64,000 nucleotides of DNA, taken from assembly GCA_010405405.1 (NCBI GenBank), contig MU004240.1, positions 884,217 to 948,216 on the forward strand, given 5' to 3'. The position numbers were made by a program, and so were the translations under genes. Source of the stretch: Microthyrium microscopicum. Taxonomy: Eukaryota; Ascomycota; Dothideomycetes; Microthyriales; Microthyriaceae. Under the pieces are notes generated by a model. The model was not told the origin of the DNA. It ran no database searches and saw nothing but the letters and a program-made list of their open reading frames with translations. Below, one piece after another: positions 10,678-20,775 of the stretch (position 1 is its first letter; the number at the start of each line of letters is the position of its first letter).

Positions 10678-12916
10678 ATGCGGATACCATCATCTCCATT
10701 GCCACTTCTGGTGGCAATTCTCTCCCTCCTCACACCCTTTACCAGCGCCATTCGGATATTAGAATCGAACGCTCTCGGACTATGCATGTCAAACTCTAGC
10801 TTTTTTGCCACACTATTTCAAGTCACATTCACACCGGACAATGGAACCCTTTCTTTCAACCTTAATGGTGTTTCTCAAATATCAGGAAAAGTCATTCTGG
10901 AATTTCAGGTGCTTGGCTATGGTTATTCAGTCTACCACGGAACGATTGACCCCTGTGCCGATGACACTTTGAAAGGTCTATGCCCCATGAACCAGGGTGC
11001 TATTCCCAACTTACCATCAAATGCTGAAATTCCGCAAAGTACTGTCAGCAAAGTACCAAGTATGTTCATCAATATCATCCTGCTGCTTACGCGACTGACG
11101 AAAATATAGATGCTATTTACTACATTCCGGACATTGATGGCAAGGTCCGGGTCTGGATCAACAGCACTGATGGAACACCCCTTGCATGCGTGGAAGCCGA
11201 ACTAACCAACACAAAGACTGTCAACCAAAAGGCTGTGGCATGGACTGTGGCTGTTATTGTTGGCTTGGGCTTGGCCATTTCTGCTATCATTTCTGGTCTT
11301 GGTCATTCGGTGACTGCTGCACATGTGGCTGCTAATGCCTTGTCTCTGTTCAGCTACTTCCAGGCACAGGCCTTCATCGGTATGACATCTGTCGAATCTC
11401 CTCCTATCGTAGAAGCCTGGACTCAAAATTTCCAATGGAGCATGGGTCTTATTCGTGTCGGATTTTTGCAAAAGATGGCTACCTGGTATCAACGATCTAC
11501 TGGTGGAACTCCCTCGACATACCTTTCAGCTCTTTCGACAGCTTCCGTGCAAGTTCAAAAACGATCATTGGCTGTTATGGGAGCAGTCGCAGGATTGACC
11601 AAGCGTTCCAACAGTGCAACCACCAATATCGAAACCATGAAAGTACTCACCGTCAGTGGCATCAAGCGTGTGGGCTTCAAGGGCAATATTGAACTTACCA
11701 ACATCTTTTTTACCGGATACATCTTCCTGGTCATTTTCGTCATGTTCGTCACGCTTGGTGTTTTTGCGTTCAAATTCATCTGCGAAGCACTTATCAAGTC
11801 CAAGAAGCTCAAACCGGAACAATTCCACGATTTCCGAAATGGCTGGACTCTTGTGCTCAAAGGAATCTTGTTCAGAATTGTTCTCATTGCTTTCCCACAA
11901 ATGGTGGTATTGTGCTTCTGGGAGTTGACACAACGCGATTCATCCGCAGAAGTCGTTCTTGCTATCTCAACCGTTGTCACCATGATCATTTTGCTCGCCT
12001 GGGCGTCCCTAAAGGTCTGGAGAATCGCCCGTCGTTCAATCGCTCTCCATCAAAACCCGGCTTATATCCTTTACTCTGATCCGAATGCATTGAACAAGTG
12101 GGGTTTTCTCTATGTTCAGTTCAAAGCAAGCATGTACTACTTTGTTGTCTTTTGTCTTGGATATATCCTTATCAAGGGAATGTTCATTGCACTTGGTCAA
12201 GGAAGCCCTACTCTGCAAGCAATAGCATTGGTTATCATTGAAGCAGCATTCCTCATTGCCATCAGTATCATGAGACCATACATGGACAAGAAAACCAACG
12301 CCTTCAACATTTCCATTGCATCTATCAACCTTTTCAACGTCATCCTACTATTATTCTTCACAGGAATCTTCAACATGCCGGTAAGTTTTTGACAAATCAA
12401 CCAACACCTCTTTTCAGTACTAATTTTTTAAAGGCACTTGCTATCGGTATTATGGGCGTACTATTCTTCATCGTCAACGCCATCTTTGCTCTAATCGTTA
12501 TTCTAATGGTCGCCTGGGTTTCGTTCAAGGCACTCACAACCAAAAACCCAGATAGCCGCTATCAACCAATGCGTGATGATCGCGCATCCTTCATCAAGTC
12601 CCAAAACAGCCTTGGTGGAACCCAAGAGCTCGACGCTCTCGGCGCCACTGCCCGCGGAGACCAATTCGCCGCCGAGCGCAAGCGCATGGATCTCGAAGAT
12701 GAGGATGACAGCATGGCATCATCTCAAAACGTCAGCCAGGTCAATCGACCTCAATACAATCAGCAAGAGATGGGCTATTCAACTCCACAGGAGCCTCCGA
12801 GATCTGCTACAGCAAGTCCCTATGGCTATAGCAACCCAGCATCACGAAGTGCGCAGCAATTCCGTGCGCAAAATACCGCTAGCCCGAATATGTGGCAAAG
12901 AGGTGTAGGATATTAA
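10678..12916 (+). CDS. Flc2-like (FAD carrier / TRP-like) membrane protein
   Basis: Fungal TRP-like family linked to ER FAD transport, calcium homeostasis and cell-wall maintenance. Exons are 10678-11059, 11110-12380 and 12434-12916 (711 residues); introns of 50 and 53 nt have GTATGT and GTAAGT donors. Residues 1-24 are a signal peptide (..LPLLVAILSLLTPFTSA). The next about 130 residues, with paired cysteines (LCMSNSS, DPCADD, GLCPMN), are the ML-like lumenal domain. The multi-pass TRP-like core follows (IGMTSVESPP, FQWSMGLIRVGF, NPAYILYSDPN, SIMRPYMDKKTNAF). A hydrophilic Ser/Gln-rich tail of about 140 residues ends in NMWQRGVGY. Length and domain order fit the family. Whether it is the FLC1, FLC2 or FLC3 orthologue cannot be told from the sequence alone. 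Transport of FAD is family knowledge, not shown here. Confidence 0.9.
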
Positions 12917-13589
12917 ACGAATTGTTTTTTTCTGGAGGCGTTGGGGTGTTCAAATCGAACCAGATTTTTTGTATAACGTAGCATAGTTACTCCGTAGTGG
13001 CGGGCTGGGTTAGATGCCCGCTATTAGCATCAATGTTAAAAGCATTCACCAAATTTGCACAGAGTGTCTTGTTCTCCTATTATTTGTGTAACTCCCTTTG
13101 TCTAGGCGCATCGAATGCTTCCATCAGGAAAGCTGTTCAGCCTTGGACAGTTGATCGAATGCAGTAAGAGAAGCATGCACACGCGCCGCGATGGCATTTA
13201 TGATGCCCCGTTTGTGCTCACCCACGTAAGCAAAACTAAGTATGCAAGATATTCATTACAAATATCGAAAGATTTTGATCTAGATCTTTTTAGTCGGCAA
13301 AAGTGGTGATCAAGATGAGGAAGGAGCAAGGTCTTGGCGAGCATGGATGTGGCGCTAGACGTTCGGAAAATCTTTGATCCGGCCTGCGGCTCCCACCACT
13401 TCTTGCCATCAAATTGGTAACCACCACCATGAATTTCTAGCGCAGATTGACTTCATCCCTCCACGATCCTCGCCAATTACACTTTCAGCGCCATTGTCTC
13501 GCTGTTAGAAGTCCCGGAAAACCTCTTGCTGAATCTTATCAACTCAGCATTCGACCCGGTCCATCAAATCTCCTTCTACAACCACCAAC

Positions 13590-14387
13590 ATGTCTGATTC
13601 TGGAGAGGAGCTTCAGGGTGCATTCAACCCACTCCCAAAGGACGTTGTCGCAGACTTGGGTAGCACCAAACTATTCAACAAATGGTACGGATATGGCGAT
13701 TCGGAGAAAAGAATGGAAGATTTTAACCAAGCATGAAGGTCCTACGATGACGTTGAAGTCCGCGATATCTCCCTCACCGATTACATCAACATCCGAAGCC
13801 CCGTCTACGTTCCTCACAGTGCTGGTCGATATGCTGCCAAGCGTTTCCGCAAGGCCCAGGTACATAATATGGAAATACGAGGATATGACTTGTCTAACAG
13901 TTGGATAAAATAGTGCCCAATCATTGAGCGTCTGACTTGCTCTCTCATGATGAACGGTCGCAACAACGGAAAGAAGCTCAAGGCTGTGCGCATCGTCGAT
14001 CACTGCTTCGAGATCGTACGTCAAGCATATCATGGTCAAATTCTGGACTGCCTCTAACTATAATTATAGATTCACGTCATGACCGACCAAAACCCTATCC
14101 AAGTCGCCGTGGACGCCATTGTCAACTGCGGACCCCGCGAAGACAGCACCCGTATCGGATCTGCCGGTACCGTACGTCGTCAAGCTGTCGATGTGTCTCC
14201 TCTCCGCCGTGTCAACCAGGCTATCGCCCTACTCACCATCGGTGCCCGTGAAGCATCTTTCCGTAACGTCAAGAGCATCGCCGAATGCCTAGCTGAAGAG
14301 CTTATCAACGCTGCCAAGGGAAGCAGCAACTCTTATGCTATCAAGAAGAAGGACGAACTGGAACGTGTGGCCAAGAGCAATCGGTAA
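13590..14387 (+). CDS. RPS5: 40S ribosomal protein S5 (uS7)
   Basis: Small-subunit ribosomal protein of the 40S head, next to the mRNA exit/E site. Exons are 13590-13684, 13739-13859, 13914-14015 and 14070-14387, giving 211 residues, the usual fungal length. All three introns are 54 nt. The start [20 protein letters not shown] is followed by [39 protein letters not shown], and the highly conserved block around [37 protein letters not shown] and the C-terminal [16 protein letters not shown]. The start context (accaccaacATG) is favourable. Splitting a short, highly expressed gene into four exons is normal for ascomycete ribosomal genes. No doubt about identity. Confidence 0.97.
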
Positions 14388-15157
14388 ATGCATTGGGAAA
14401 AGATTTCAGGCGTGCTATGGCTGTGCGAGTCTTTTGTTTTTTACTTGCATGCGGGAATTTGAAAAAGGTGGTATAATCAATCACCAAATTTCCTTGCAGG
14501 TTTTGTAGACCTAGCAATGAAAACATTCAAACTCTTCGATTCTAGGTGTTTTCTTGATTGATTTCTATCAAAGAGCAAGGAAGCATTACTAATGCAAGGC
14601 GTTCTTTGAACCACTTGGTTTCTCCCTTGACTTCAGATCGTGTGGTTTACAAAGCGCGTATGCACGAGGAGCTGATATTCAGCAAGGGTTCCCACGAGCT
14701 CATGCAAGATCGAGCTGCCTTGAACCTATTGTTTTCAAGTTCAAAAGTTATCGCGGCATATTGTGAGATACTAGTACTTGCAAACGCTCCATTTGTTTGC
14801 CTGCCATTTTCTCGCCTCTGTACCCATTGACCATTGGCCTTGCAGATAGAGTACTGGAGCGACTAACCTCCTGCAGTAACCTAATGCATTGTAATAACTG
14901 TCTCACGCTGCCAGTTGAATTATCACGATATCCGCAAGATGCCTTACTTTCACTCAATGCTGTAACACTCCATTGAAAAGTTGTGGGAGGTAGCAATGCG
15001 CTAGCCTTCATGGCCAAATCGGGAAGGAACCTCAGCTATTGACCCATTGTCAGGTTTTGCTATTGTTACAAACTTTGGATCTATAAGCCCAGGCTGCCCA
15101 CTTCCTCCAACTTTGTTCAAATATCTTCAGATTTACCTGCTGCCTCACTTCAGCTCC
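14388..15157. other. Intergenic, nothing recognised
   Basis: Lies between RPS5 and the 7TM-RGS gene. It holds only short unconserved frames. The frame of the receptor stays open upstream to about 15047 but without an ATG before 15158. Presumed RPS5 3' UTR and receptor promoter. Confidence 0.5.
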
Positions 15158-17290
15158 ATGATGGCCTTTACTGGAGATCACGGTCACGACTTTGGGCTTC
15201 CAAACTTGGATGGTCTATCATTCTTCTATATTGCTTTGGCTATCGCGTATTCTGCTATCATATTTCTCTCTTTGCTAGTCCTTTACTGGCAGCGAGCTAC
15301 TACTGAAGTCAAGCTTCGAGGTTTTGGCAATACTTGCTTGACGGTGCTCACTCTTCATGTATATCTGGTACTCATTCTGCTAGTAAGTATTCTCTGCGTG
15401 TGGAATATATATTTGGTCACTGACACTTTTCAGGCCTATACTCTCAATGGCCTCTACAAATGCTCGGTAGAGTTTTACATCATGAGCGTCTTCCTTCCGT
15501 TCAGTATGGCTTTGTTTCAGGGTGAGTTGTCCCTACTCTAGATCTGTCAGTCAACTAGAGAAGTAACTAACCTCCTTGATAGCGTCTAACATGCGCCTGC
15601 TTAACCATTTTGAAACGCAAAAGCAGCTAGCCAGCACTTGCCATCTGGAAGCTCGATCTGGCAAGCGCACTGTTCGTCAGAGTCTGAGCTTGTCTGGGCT
15701 CTGGCAGCGATGGAAGGAGCAAAGCAGCATGGCACGCACCTATACCATCATAGCGGGAGCTTTGGCAATGCAGGTACGATCCTCTCCCTCAACCACTCCC
15801 AATTGCTCTTCCCTCTCTTTCTGAAATTAAATCGTCCCATGACATGGCAATCTGAAACACTGCCATTCCCTTCTCACGAGACATCTATCGCATGGGCTGA
15901 CTCCATCGTCACTTTCAGGTAGCACTAACTTTCATACTCTTCTTTGCATCACGCCGGTTTCACTCTTCCTACGGTCTATTTGGCGAAAACGTGGATGCCG
16001 CACAGTGTCGACGAGGCCTAGAGTGGTAAGTAACTCCCAAAATATTACAATATTTTGATTTACTCACGATAATCGCAGGATTCCATCAGTATTCTGGCAG
16101 TTTCTCTGGTCAACTGTCTTCGGTCCCTACATTCTGCTTCGAATCAGAAATATCAAAGACTCTCACTACTGGGCCTGGCAAACACGCCTTGCTATAATTG
16201 CTTGTCTCCCTGCTACACCTCTCTGGCTTATCTTCACCTATTCCAACAGTCCTACAGTCGCCAACGTTAACAAGTGGTTTGTTCCAGCTGGCTGGTTTGT
16301 CTTCCCTCTCCCGCACACCCTTCAATATCAAGAAGAGCAGCTAACAGAATACACAGGTTCCTACCCTCATTAATCACAATGCAACTCTCCTCCATAATAT
16401 TCCCCCTCCTAGACGTCCGCAAAAAGAATGCCACCCTCGCATCCCGCCAATCAACCACCTCCTCAAGCAGCAGTCTACGCAAAAGCCAAACCCGTGAAAT
16501 GTACTCCATGTCCTCCCTCGAAATGCAAATCTCCAAAAACCTCGATCCACTCCTCCGCTGGGCCTGCGAAAAGGACTTGACGGCCGAAAACATTGTGTTT
16601 CTCCGCGCCGTCCGAGACTTTCGCAAAAAGTGGCTCGCGGCTGAAAAGCGCTCGAAAAAGGACCTGTCTAACGAACAACTACGAGAGCGCTTTGAAGATG
16701 CGGCGTACATCTGGTTCAAATTGGTAAATCCACTGACGGCACGGTTTAATATCAATATTGATTACCGCACTTACTCTGATCTTGAGACGATCTTTGTGGG
16801 CCTGAGATATGAGAGCTGGGACGACGATGTTAGCGCCAAGAGTGTACGTTCTGAAAATGTGGTTACTCCGTGGGCGGACTTTGAAGGCCGTCCGCCTAGT
16901 CTCAAGAGCCAAGGGTCTGAGGAGTGCAAGATGAGCGATGTCGATCGTCTCTATGTACTTCCCGTCACGGAAGTTCGCATGGAGAGTGCCACGGATGAGG
17001 ACGATGGGTGCGTGGATGCGTCTGTCTTCCATATCCCGCCGGCGTTTGGTATCGATGTGTTTGATAAGGCGTATGAGAGCGTCAAGACTGATGTGTTTCA
17101 CAATACCTGGCCGCGCTACGAGGCGCGATTCTCGAGGCCGAATATACATTCTTCTACGACGCTGGGCTTTGATGATGAGCAGGCGTATTTGTGTCGGACG
17201 CCGTTGTGCAAGAGTGTCAAGAAGGCGACGAGTCGGATGTTGGGGAAGGTTTGGCCGGCGAAGAGTCCACTGGTGGGCGAGGTTGTTTGA
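15158..17290 (+). CDS. 7TM receptor with C-terminal RGS domain (GprK-like)
   Basis: Fungal-specific receptor class in which a seven-helix membrane region is fused to an RGS domain that speeds GTP hydrolysis by G-alpha. Exons are 15158-15382, 15434-15521, 15583-15773, 15919-16025, 16079-16294 and 16357-17290 (586 residues). Phases agree at every junction and most introns carry CTAAC or CTGAC branch points. Helices visible: FFYIALAIAYSAIIFLSLLVLYW, then NTCLTVLTLHVYLVLILL, FYIMSVFLPFSMAL, TIIAGALAMQVALTFILFFA, FWQFLWSTVFGPYILL, IIACLPATPLWLIFTY and FVPAGWFLPSLITMQ. A Ser-rich linker leads to the RGS domain at about 335-450 (DPLLRWACEKDLTAENIVFL, then LRERFEDAAYIWFKLVNP). About 130 less conserved residues follow, including an acidic patch. 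Ligand unknown. The second ATG (15161) is an equally possible start. Confidence 0.88.
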
Positions 17291-17708
17291 TAGGGGATGA
17301 GTGTATTGATTGGTTTCTATTTGTAATAGTGTAATAGTCCATGCTGGGTGGATGGGTTGGTGTGAATCTGCTGGTCAGAATAAGGTGTTGTCGGTATTTA
17401 GTGTCAGTGTCAGACTTGAGATGAAAGATGAAATGCACTCTGAATTGTCGTTGTCGTGCTCAGTTCCCTCGTGGCTGTCGTGGAAAATGGCTAGTCAATG
17501 GACTGCCTTCACTTCATTACATATATAATGCAACGCAAGGGGTATGTACGTAACTATAAATACGTCAACAAGCTGCTCTTACCAGAGCGTCCCATATGCA
17601 TAAAGTAGAGGAGAATACCCTCTTCCAACGCCCAAACACAAATCCTATACACTCGCCAGTCGCTATGCATCATTCCTTTCCCTTCCCACCAACCCCATTC
17701 CCCAACTA
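17291..17708. other. Convergent intergenic region
   Basis: Lies between the stops of the 7TM-RGS gene (plus) and the SAP30-like gene (minus), so it holds two 3' UTRs. No additional gene is seen. Confidence 0.5.
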
Positions 17709-18361
17709 TCACCTCGGCTTCACCACACTCGTCACTGGAAACTTCAACCTCAACGATTTCTCTACAACACCCGTTAGCCCAAGTCCACATCCACATACAC
17801 CCATCCCCCTCGCCGCTCTCCCAACACCCCATTCTCACTCAGTTACTTACCACTCGTCCTTGCCTTATACAGCGTATTCACCCAAGTATCCGTCTCATTC
17901 GCCGGCAAACTATTAAAGTGTTTCCGCACCGCCAGCGCCAACGTCGCCTTACTCGTCCGCCGTTGAGCTACTGGGCGCGCCATGGTGGGTGAGTAGCGGC
18001 CGATTCCGTGCTCGAGAATGTGGTGGGCGTGTGGGTTTGCGTAGGCGGCGGGGGTGCGGAGGCGGTGGGCGGTGCGGTAGGCGTGGAGGAGGGGGGAGGG
18101 GGCGTGGTGCCAGGGGGATTGCTGGAGAGGATTGTTAGTTGGAGAGTAGAGTATGAGGAGGGTGTGGTGTATGGGGTGTGGTGTAGGAGGAAGGCTTACG
18201 GTGGAGGATGGGCGAGTGTGTGTGTTGGTGCTGTCGGTGGTGGTGATGTTGGCGGCGGGTTCTTTGCCGTTTGTGGTTGCTTGTTTGCGGTTGCGGGCGG
18301 CGGAGGAAGATGTTGTGGGTTTTTTGGGTGCTGGCTGGTCGTCTCGTGTGGTTTTTGCCAT
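17709..18361 (-). CDS. SAP30-like Sin3-binding subunit of histone deacetylase complex
   Basis: Small chromatin protein expected to bridge Sin3 and the Rpd3-type deacetylase. Exons on the minus strand are 18361-18200, 18121-17851 and 17761-17709 (161 residues); introns are 78 and 89 nt with GTAAGC/GTAAGT donors and CTAAC branch points. The N-terminal about 55 residues are low-complexity (Thr/Ala/Lys/Asn). The rest matches the Sin3-binding domain: LLHAYRTAHRLRTPAAY, GIGRYSPTMARP, RRTSKATLALAVRKHFNSL and ETDTWVNTLYKAR. The last small exon ends in EKSLRLKFPV, as in fungal relatives. The first intron length is a multiple of three and its frame is open, so a retained-intron form would be readable. 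The preceding in-frame region lacks an ATG, fixing the start at 18361. The domain call is from pattern memory. Confidence 0.78.
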
Positions 18362-18695
18362 GGTGGTTGGCTTTTTGGAGAGTTGAGAGCGGTGGAGGAG
18401 AAATATTTGGCAGGGTCCGGCTTTTGGCAGGTCTGGCTTACGGACAGTGGATTGTTGCAAAAAGCGTTAAGTGGTATAGAAGAGCAGGAGGAGTCAGAGT
18501 AGAGATCTGCAGAGGGGAGCTGTGTGTTTCTGCTTGTGTGCTTGTCTGGTGTTGGAAGTCTGTGTCTCTCCTTTGGACTTGATCCGACTCCGAGGATGGC
18601 GTGGTTTCTGCAACCAAAACCAGCACCAACTGCTCTTTCCCAAATTACTAGACCCTGAGCCCGCTAGCCGAACAGGGATAAGCCTAGTTGCTTCG

Positions 18696-18747
18696 TGACG
18701 TCAGAGCATGTTAGCTTCGTGGGCCAATCAACGCGTGGTTCACGCGT
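18696..18747. promoter_or_regulatory. CRE, CCAAT and paired MCB boxes
   Basis: TGACGTCA at 18696-18703 is a perfect CRE (bZIP) palindrome. CCAAT lies at 18724-18728. Two ACGCGT boxes are at 18731-18736 and 18742-18747, 11 bp apart. The group lies 335-386 bp upstream of the SAP30-like start and about 780 bp from the reductase start, so it more likely serves the former. Matches are exact; function is inferred. Confidence 0.5.
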
Positions 18748-19352
18748 CCCTCCTATCCGACATCCATTGACCTGATCTGGTCAAGTTTCTTTCACAACCA
18801 CCCTCTTCAGATGTTTTGCAGTCTTTGCTACACTCTTGTAAACTGTCGAGAGTCGCATGGCTTCAGCTGTTGCCATCACTTGTACTCGTCATGTTGGTTC
18901 AAAGTTTTGTGCGTAATGATTGCAAAGATTATGGAGCCGTTGGTACCTTGAAGGCCTTTGGAAACCAAAAGAAAGTTGAAATTGATATCGATTTGAAAAG
19001 ATATCTTTGGAAGTTAGATGTTTATTGCAGTACCATCGGCTTACGAAAGCTGGCTTTGGTTATGATTAATTGCACGGAGTTACTGCACAACAAGGTCGAG
19101 CTTACTAAATGCAGGGCACAAGCTTCAAAATTTCCTCTTTGGGCAAGCAAGATATCGAATGCTCATAGCACCCCTTGAATTTAGCAATTCTGCTTCGCAA
19201 ACCACGTTTAAGATTCTGTATAACCAAGTTTTGTGATACCGTAAGTTGAGCTTTGCAAGCAACAAATCTTTGCTGGCTTATGAAGCATGGAGGCATCATT
19301 CTTGCTTCATGCCGAGGGCTCAATTGTGTTTAACTCCATGGACTGATCGCAG

Positions 19353-19360
19353 TATAAATA
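19353..19360 (+). promoter_or_regulatory. TATA box of the reductase gene
   Basis: TATAAATA lies 173 bp before the ATG at 19526 and is followed by a C/A-rich leader (caactcatcaaactc..). TATA-type promoters often drive inducible fungal genes. Confidence 0.5.
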
Positions 19361-19525
19361 CCAGGCGAGCTGGTTCGACTTTGACAACATCAAATTCAAA
19401 ACACTCATCACTTCAGTTCCAACTCATCAAACTCTAGAGAAACCAACTACTTTATATCCAAAGCTCCTTCCATCATACTCTCTTCAACTACCACTTCCAA
19501 TCAACCAAACCAACCATCATCATCA

Positions 19526-20566
19526 ATGGCAAACGATCTCGTCCTTCTCACAGGAGCCACAGGCTACCTAGGCTACCTCACCCTTATAGCCCTTCTCAAG
19601 CGTGGCTACAAGGTCCGCGCTGCTGTCCGCTCAAACAGCAAAGTTTCCAAAATTGAAGCAGCACCATCATTCAAGGCTCTCAAACCCTCTGTCGAATGGG
19701 TCATCGTCCCAGACATGACTGCTGATGGCGCATATGATGAGGCCGTCAAGGGCGTCAAGTACATCGTCCACGTCGCCAGTCCCATTCCAACATTCGGCAC
19801 CGAAGCCATCCCCACAGAGAAACTGGAAGAATACTTCTTGCACCAGGCTCCCAAGGGCGAACTCGGCATGCTCACATCAGCACATAAAGCCGGCACCGTT
19901 AAGCGCATCGTCGTGACCAGCTCAGTGGTCGCCATCGTACCGTTTGAATACTACATGGGCGAAGGCGACTACAGCAAAGTCATACCAGCCTCCAACCGCA
20001 TTCCCGATGTAACTGGACCATTCGTCGCTGAGTTCCAGGCCTACAGTGCCGGGAAAGCAAAGGCAATCAACGCCTCCGAGGCTTGGATGGAATCCCACGA
20101 CACCATCTTCGATCTCATTTCCGTCATACCTGGCTGGATCTTTGGCCAAGATGAACTAGTCAGCAGCGTAGAAGATTTTACCAAGGGCAGCACCAACTCA
20201 GTCCTACTAAATCTACTCCTCGGCAACAAGGAGGAGAACGGCTACAACGGCAATGTCGTTTCAGGCGAGGATGTTGCACAGCTACAAGTCCTTGCTCTGG
20301 ACCCAAGCATCAAGGGTAATCAAAGCTTCATCGCGTCAATTGATGCTGAGTGGGAAGATGCTATCGCTATTGTCAAGAAGGAATATCCAGAGCAAGTTGC
20401 AAATGGAGATTTCAGTGTGGACGGCAAACAGCCCACTTTCGATATCAAGCACACTTGGAAGGAAACTGAGGCAACTTTTGCGCCATTGGGGTTCAAGTTT
20501 GCTCCTTTTGAGAAGATTGTCAAAGCTGTTGCAAAGCAGTATTTGGAACTCAAGGCCAAGGCTTGA
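19526..20566 (+). CDS. NAD(P)-dependent reductase, extended SDR (dihydroflavonol reductase-like)
   Basis: Single-exon gene, 346 residues, with the fold of aldehyde/ketone reductases of the dihydroflavonol-4-reductase group. The nucleotide-binding motif GATGYLG is at residues 10-16. Arg31 and Arg35 (VRAAVRS) suggest a preference for NADPH. Further landmarks are HVASPIP (82-88), TSSVVA (131-136) and the catalytic pair Tyr173/Lys177 in YSAGK. Ser132 or Ser133 would be the third catalytic residue. The end (PFEKIVKAVAKQYLELKAKA) is a typical amphipathic terminal helix. The substrate is unknown; yeast relatives (GRE2-type) reduce methylglyoxal and other carbonyls. No cluster partners are seen. The next gene downstream is a convergent Zn2Cys6 factor, which could but need not control it. 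Confidence 0.9.
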   Translation: MANDLVLLTGATGYLGYLTLIALLKRGYKVRAAVRSNSKVSKIEAAPSFKALKPSVEWVIVPDMTADGAYDEAVKGVKYIVHVASPIPTFGTEAIPTEKLEEYFLHQAPKGELGMLTSAHKAGTVKRIVVTSSVVAIVPFEYYMGEGDYSKVIPASNRIPDVTGPFVAEFQAYSAGKAKAINASEAWMESHDTIFDLISVIPGWIFGQDELVSSVEDFTKGSTNSVLLNLLLGNKEENGYNGNVVSGEDVAQLQVLALDPSIKGNQSFIASIDAEWEDAIAIVKKEYPEQVANGDFSVDGKQPTFDIKHTWKETEATFAPLGFKFAPFEKIVKAVAKQYLELKAKA

Positions 20567-20775
20567 AAGTGTGACGAAAGCTTTATTAACTGTTCTTATG
20601 TTCTGTCATGTTCTTAGTTTTAGCCAGTTGACCTAATATTACTTCTTTGTTTTAGACACGCACCTTGGCATTGGTGACATCTTCTCAACCTCAGGGGAAA
20701 GCAATTTTCTCAATATCTTGATTGTTCCAGTTCAGTTGTTTACTTCGCAAGAGACCACCAACTCATTCTTGTCGT

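Larger units (their letters stand above)
18362..19525. other. Divergent intergenic region, SAP30-like and reductase promoters
   Basis: About 1.16 kb without a recognisable gene. The SAP30-proximal half contains a CRE/CCAAT/MCB cluster, and the reductase-proximal end a TATA box and a C/A-rich leader. A 120-codon frame at 18816-19178 has no conserved motif. Confidence 0.5.

Noticed and set aside
11555-11989. 144-codon antisense frame in the Flc-like gene
   Set aside because: Shadow of a membrane-protein exon; no independent support.
17554-17916. Overlapping opposite frames of 94 and 106 codons in the 3' region of the SAP30-like gene
   Set aside because: Overlap the real last exon and intron of that gene and consist of simple Pro/His/Thr-rich sequence.
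18816-19178. 120-codon plus-strand frame in the divergent promoter region
   Set aside because: No signal peptide, motif or splice partner; unremarkable composition.
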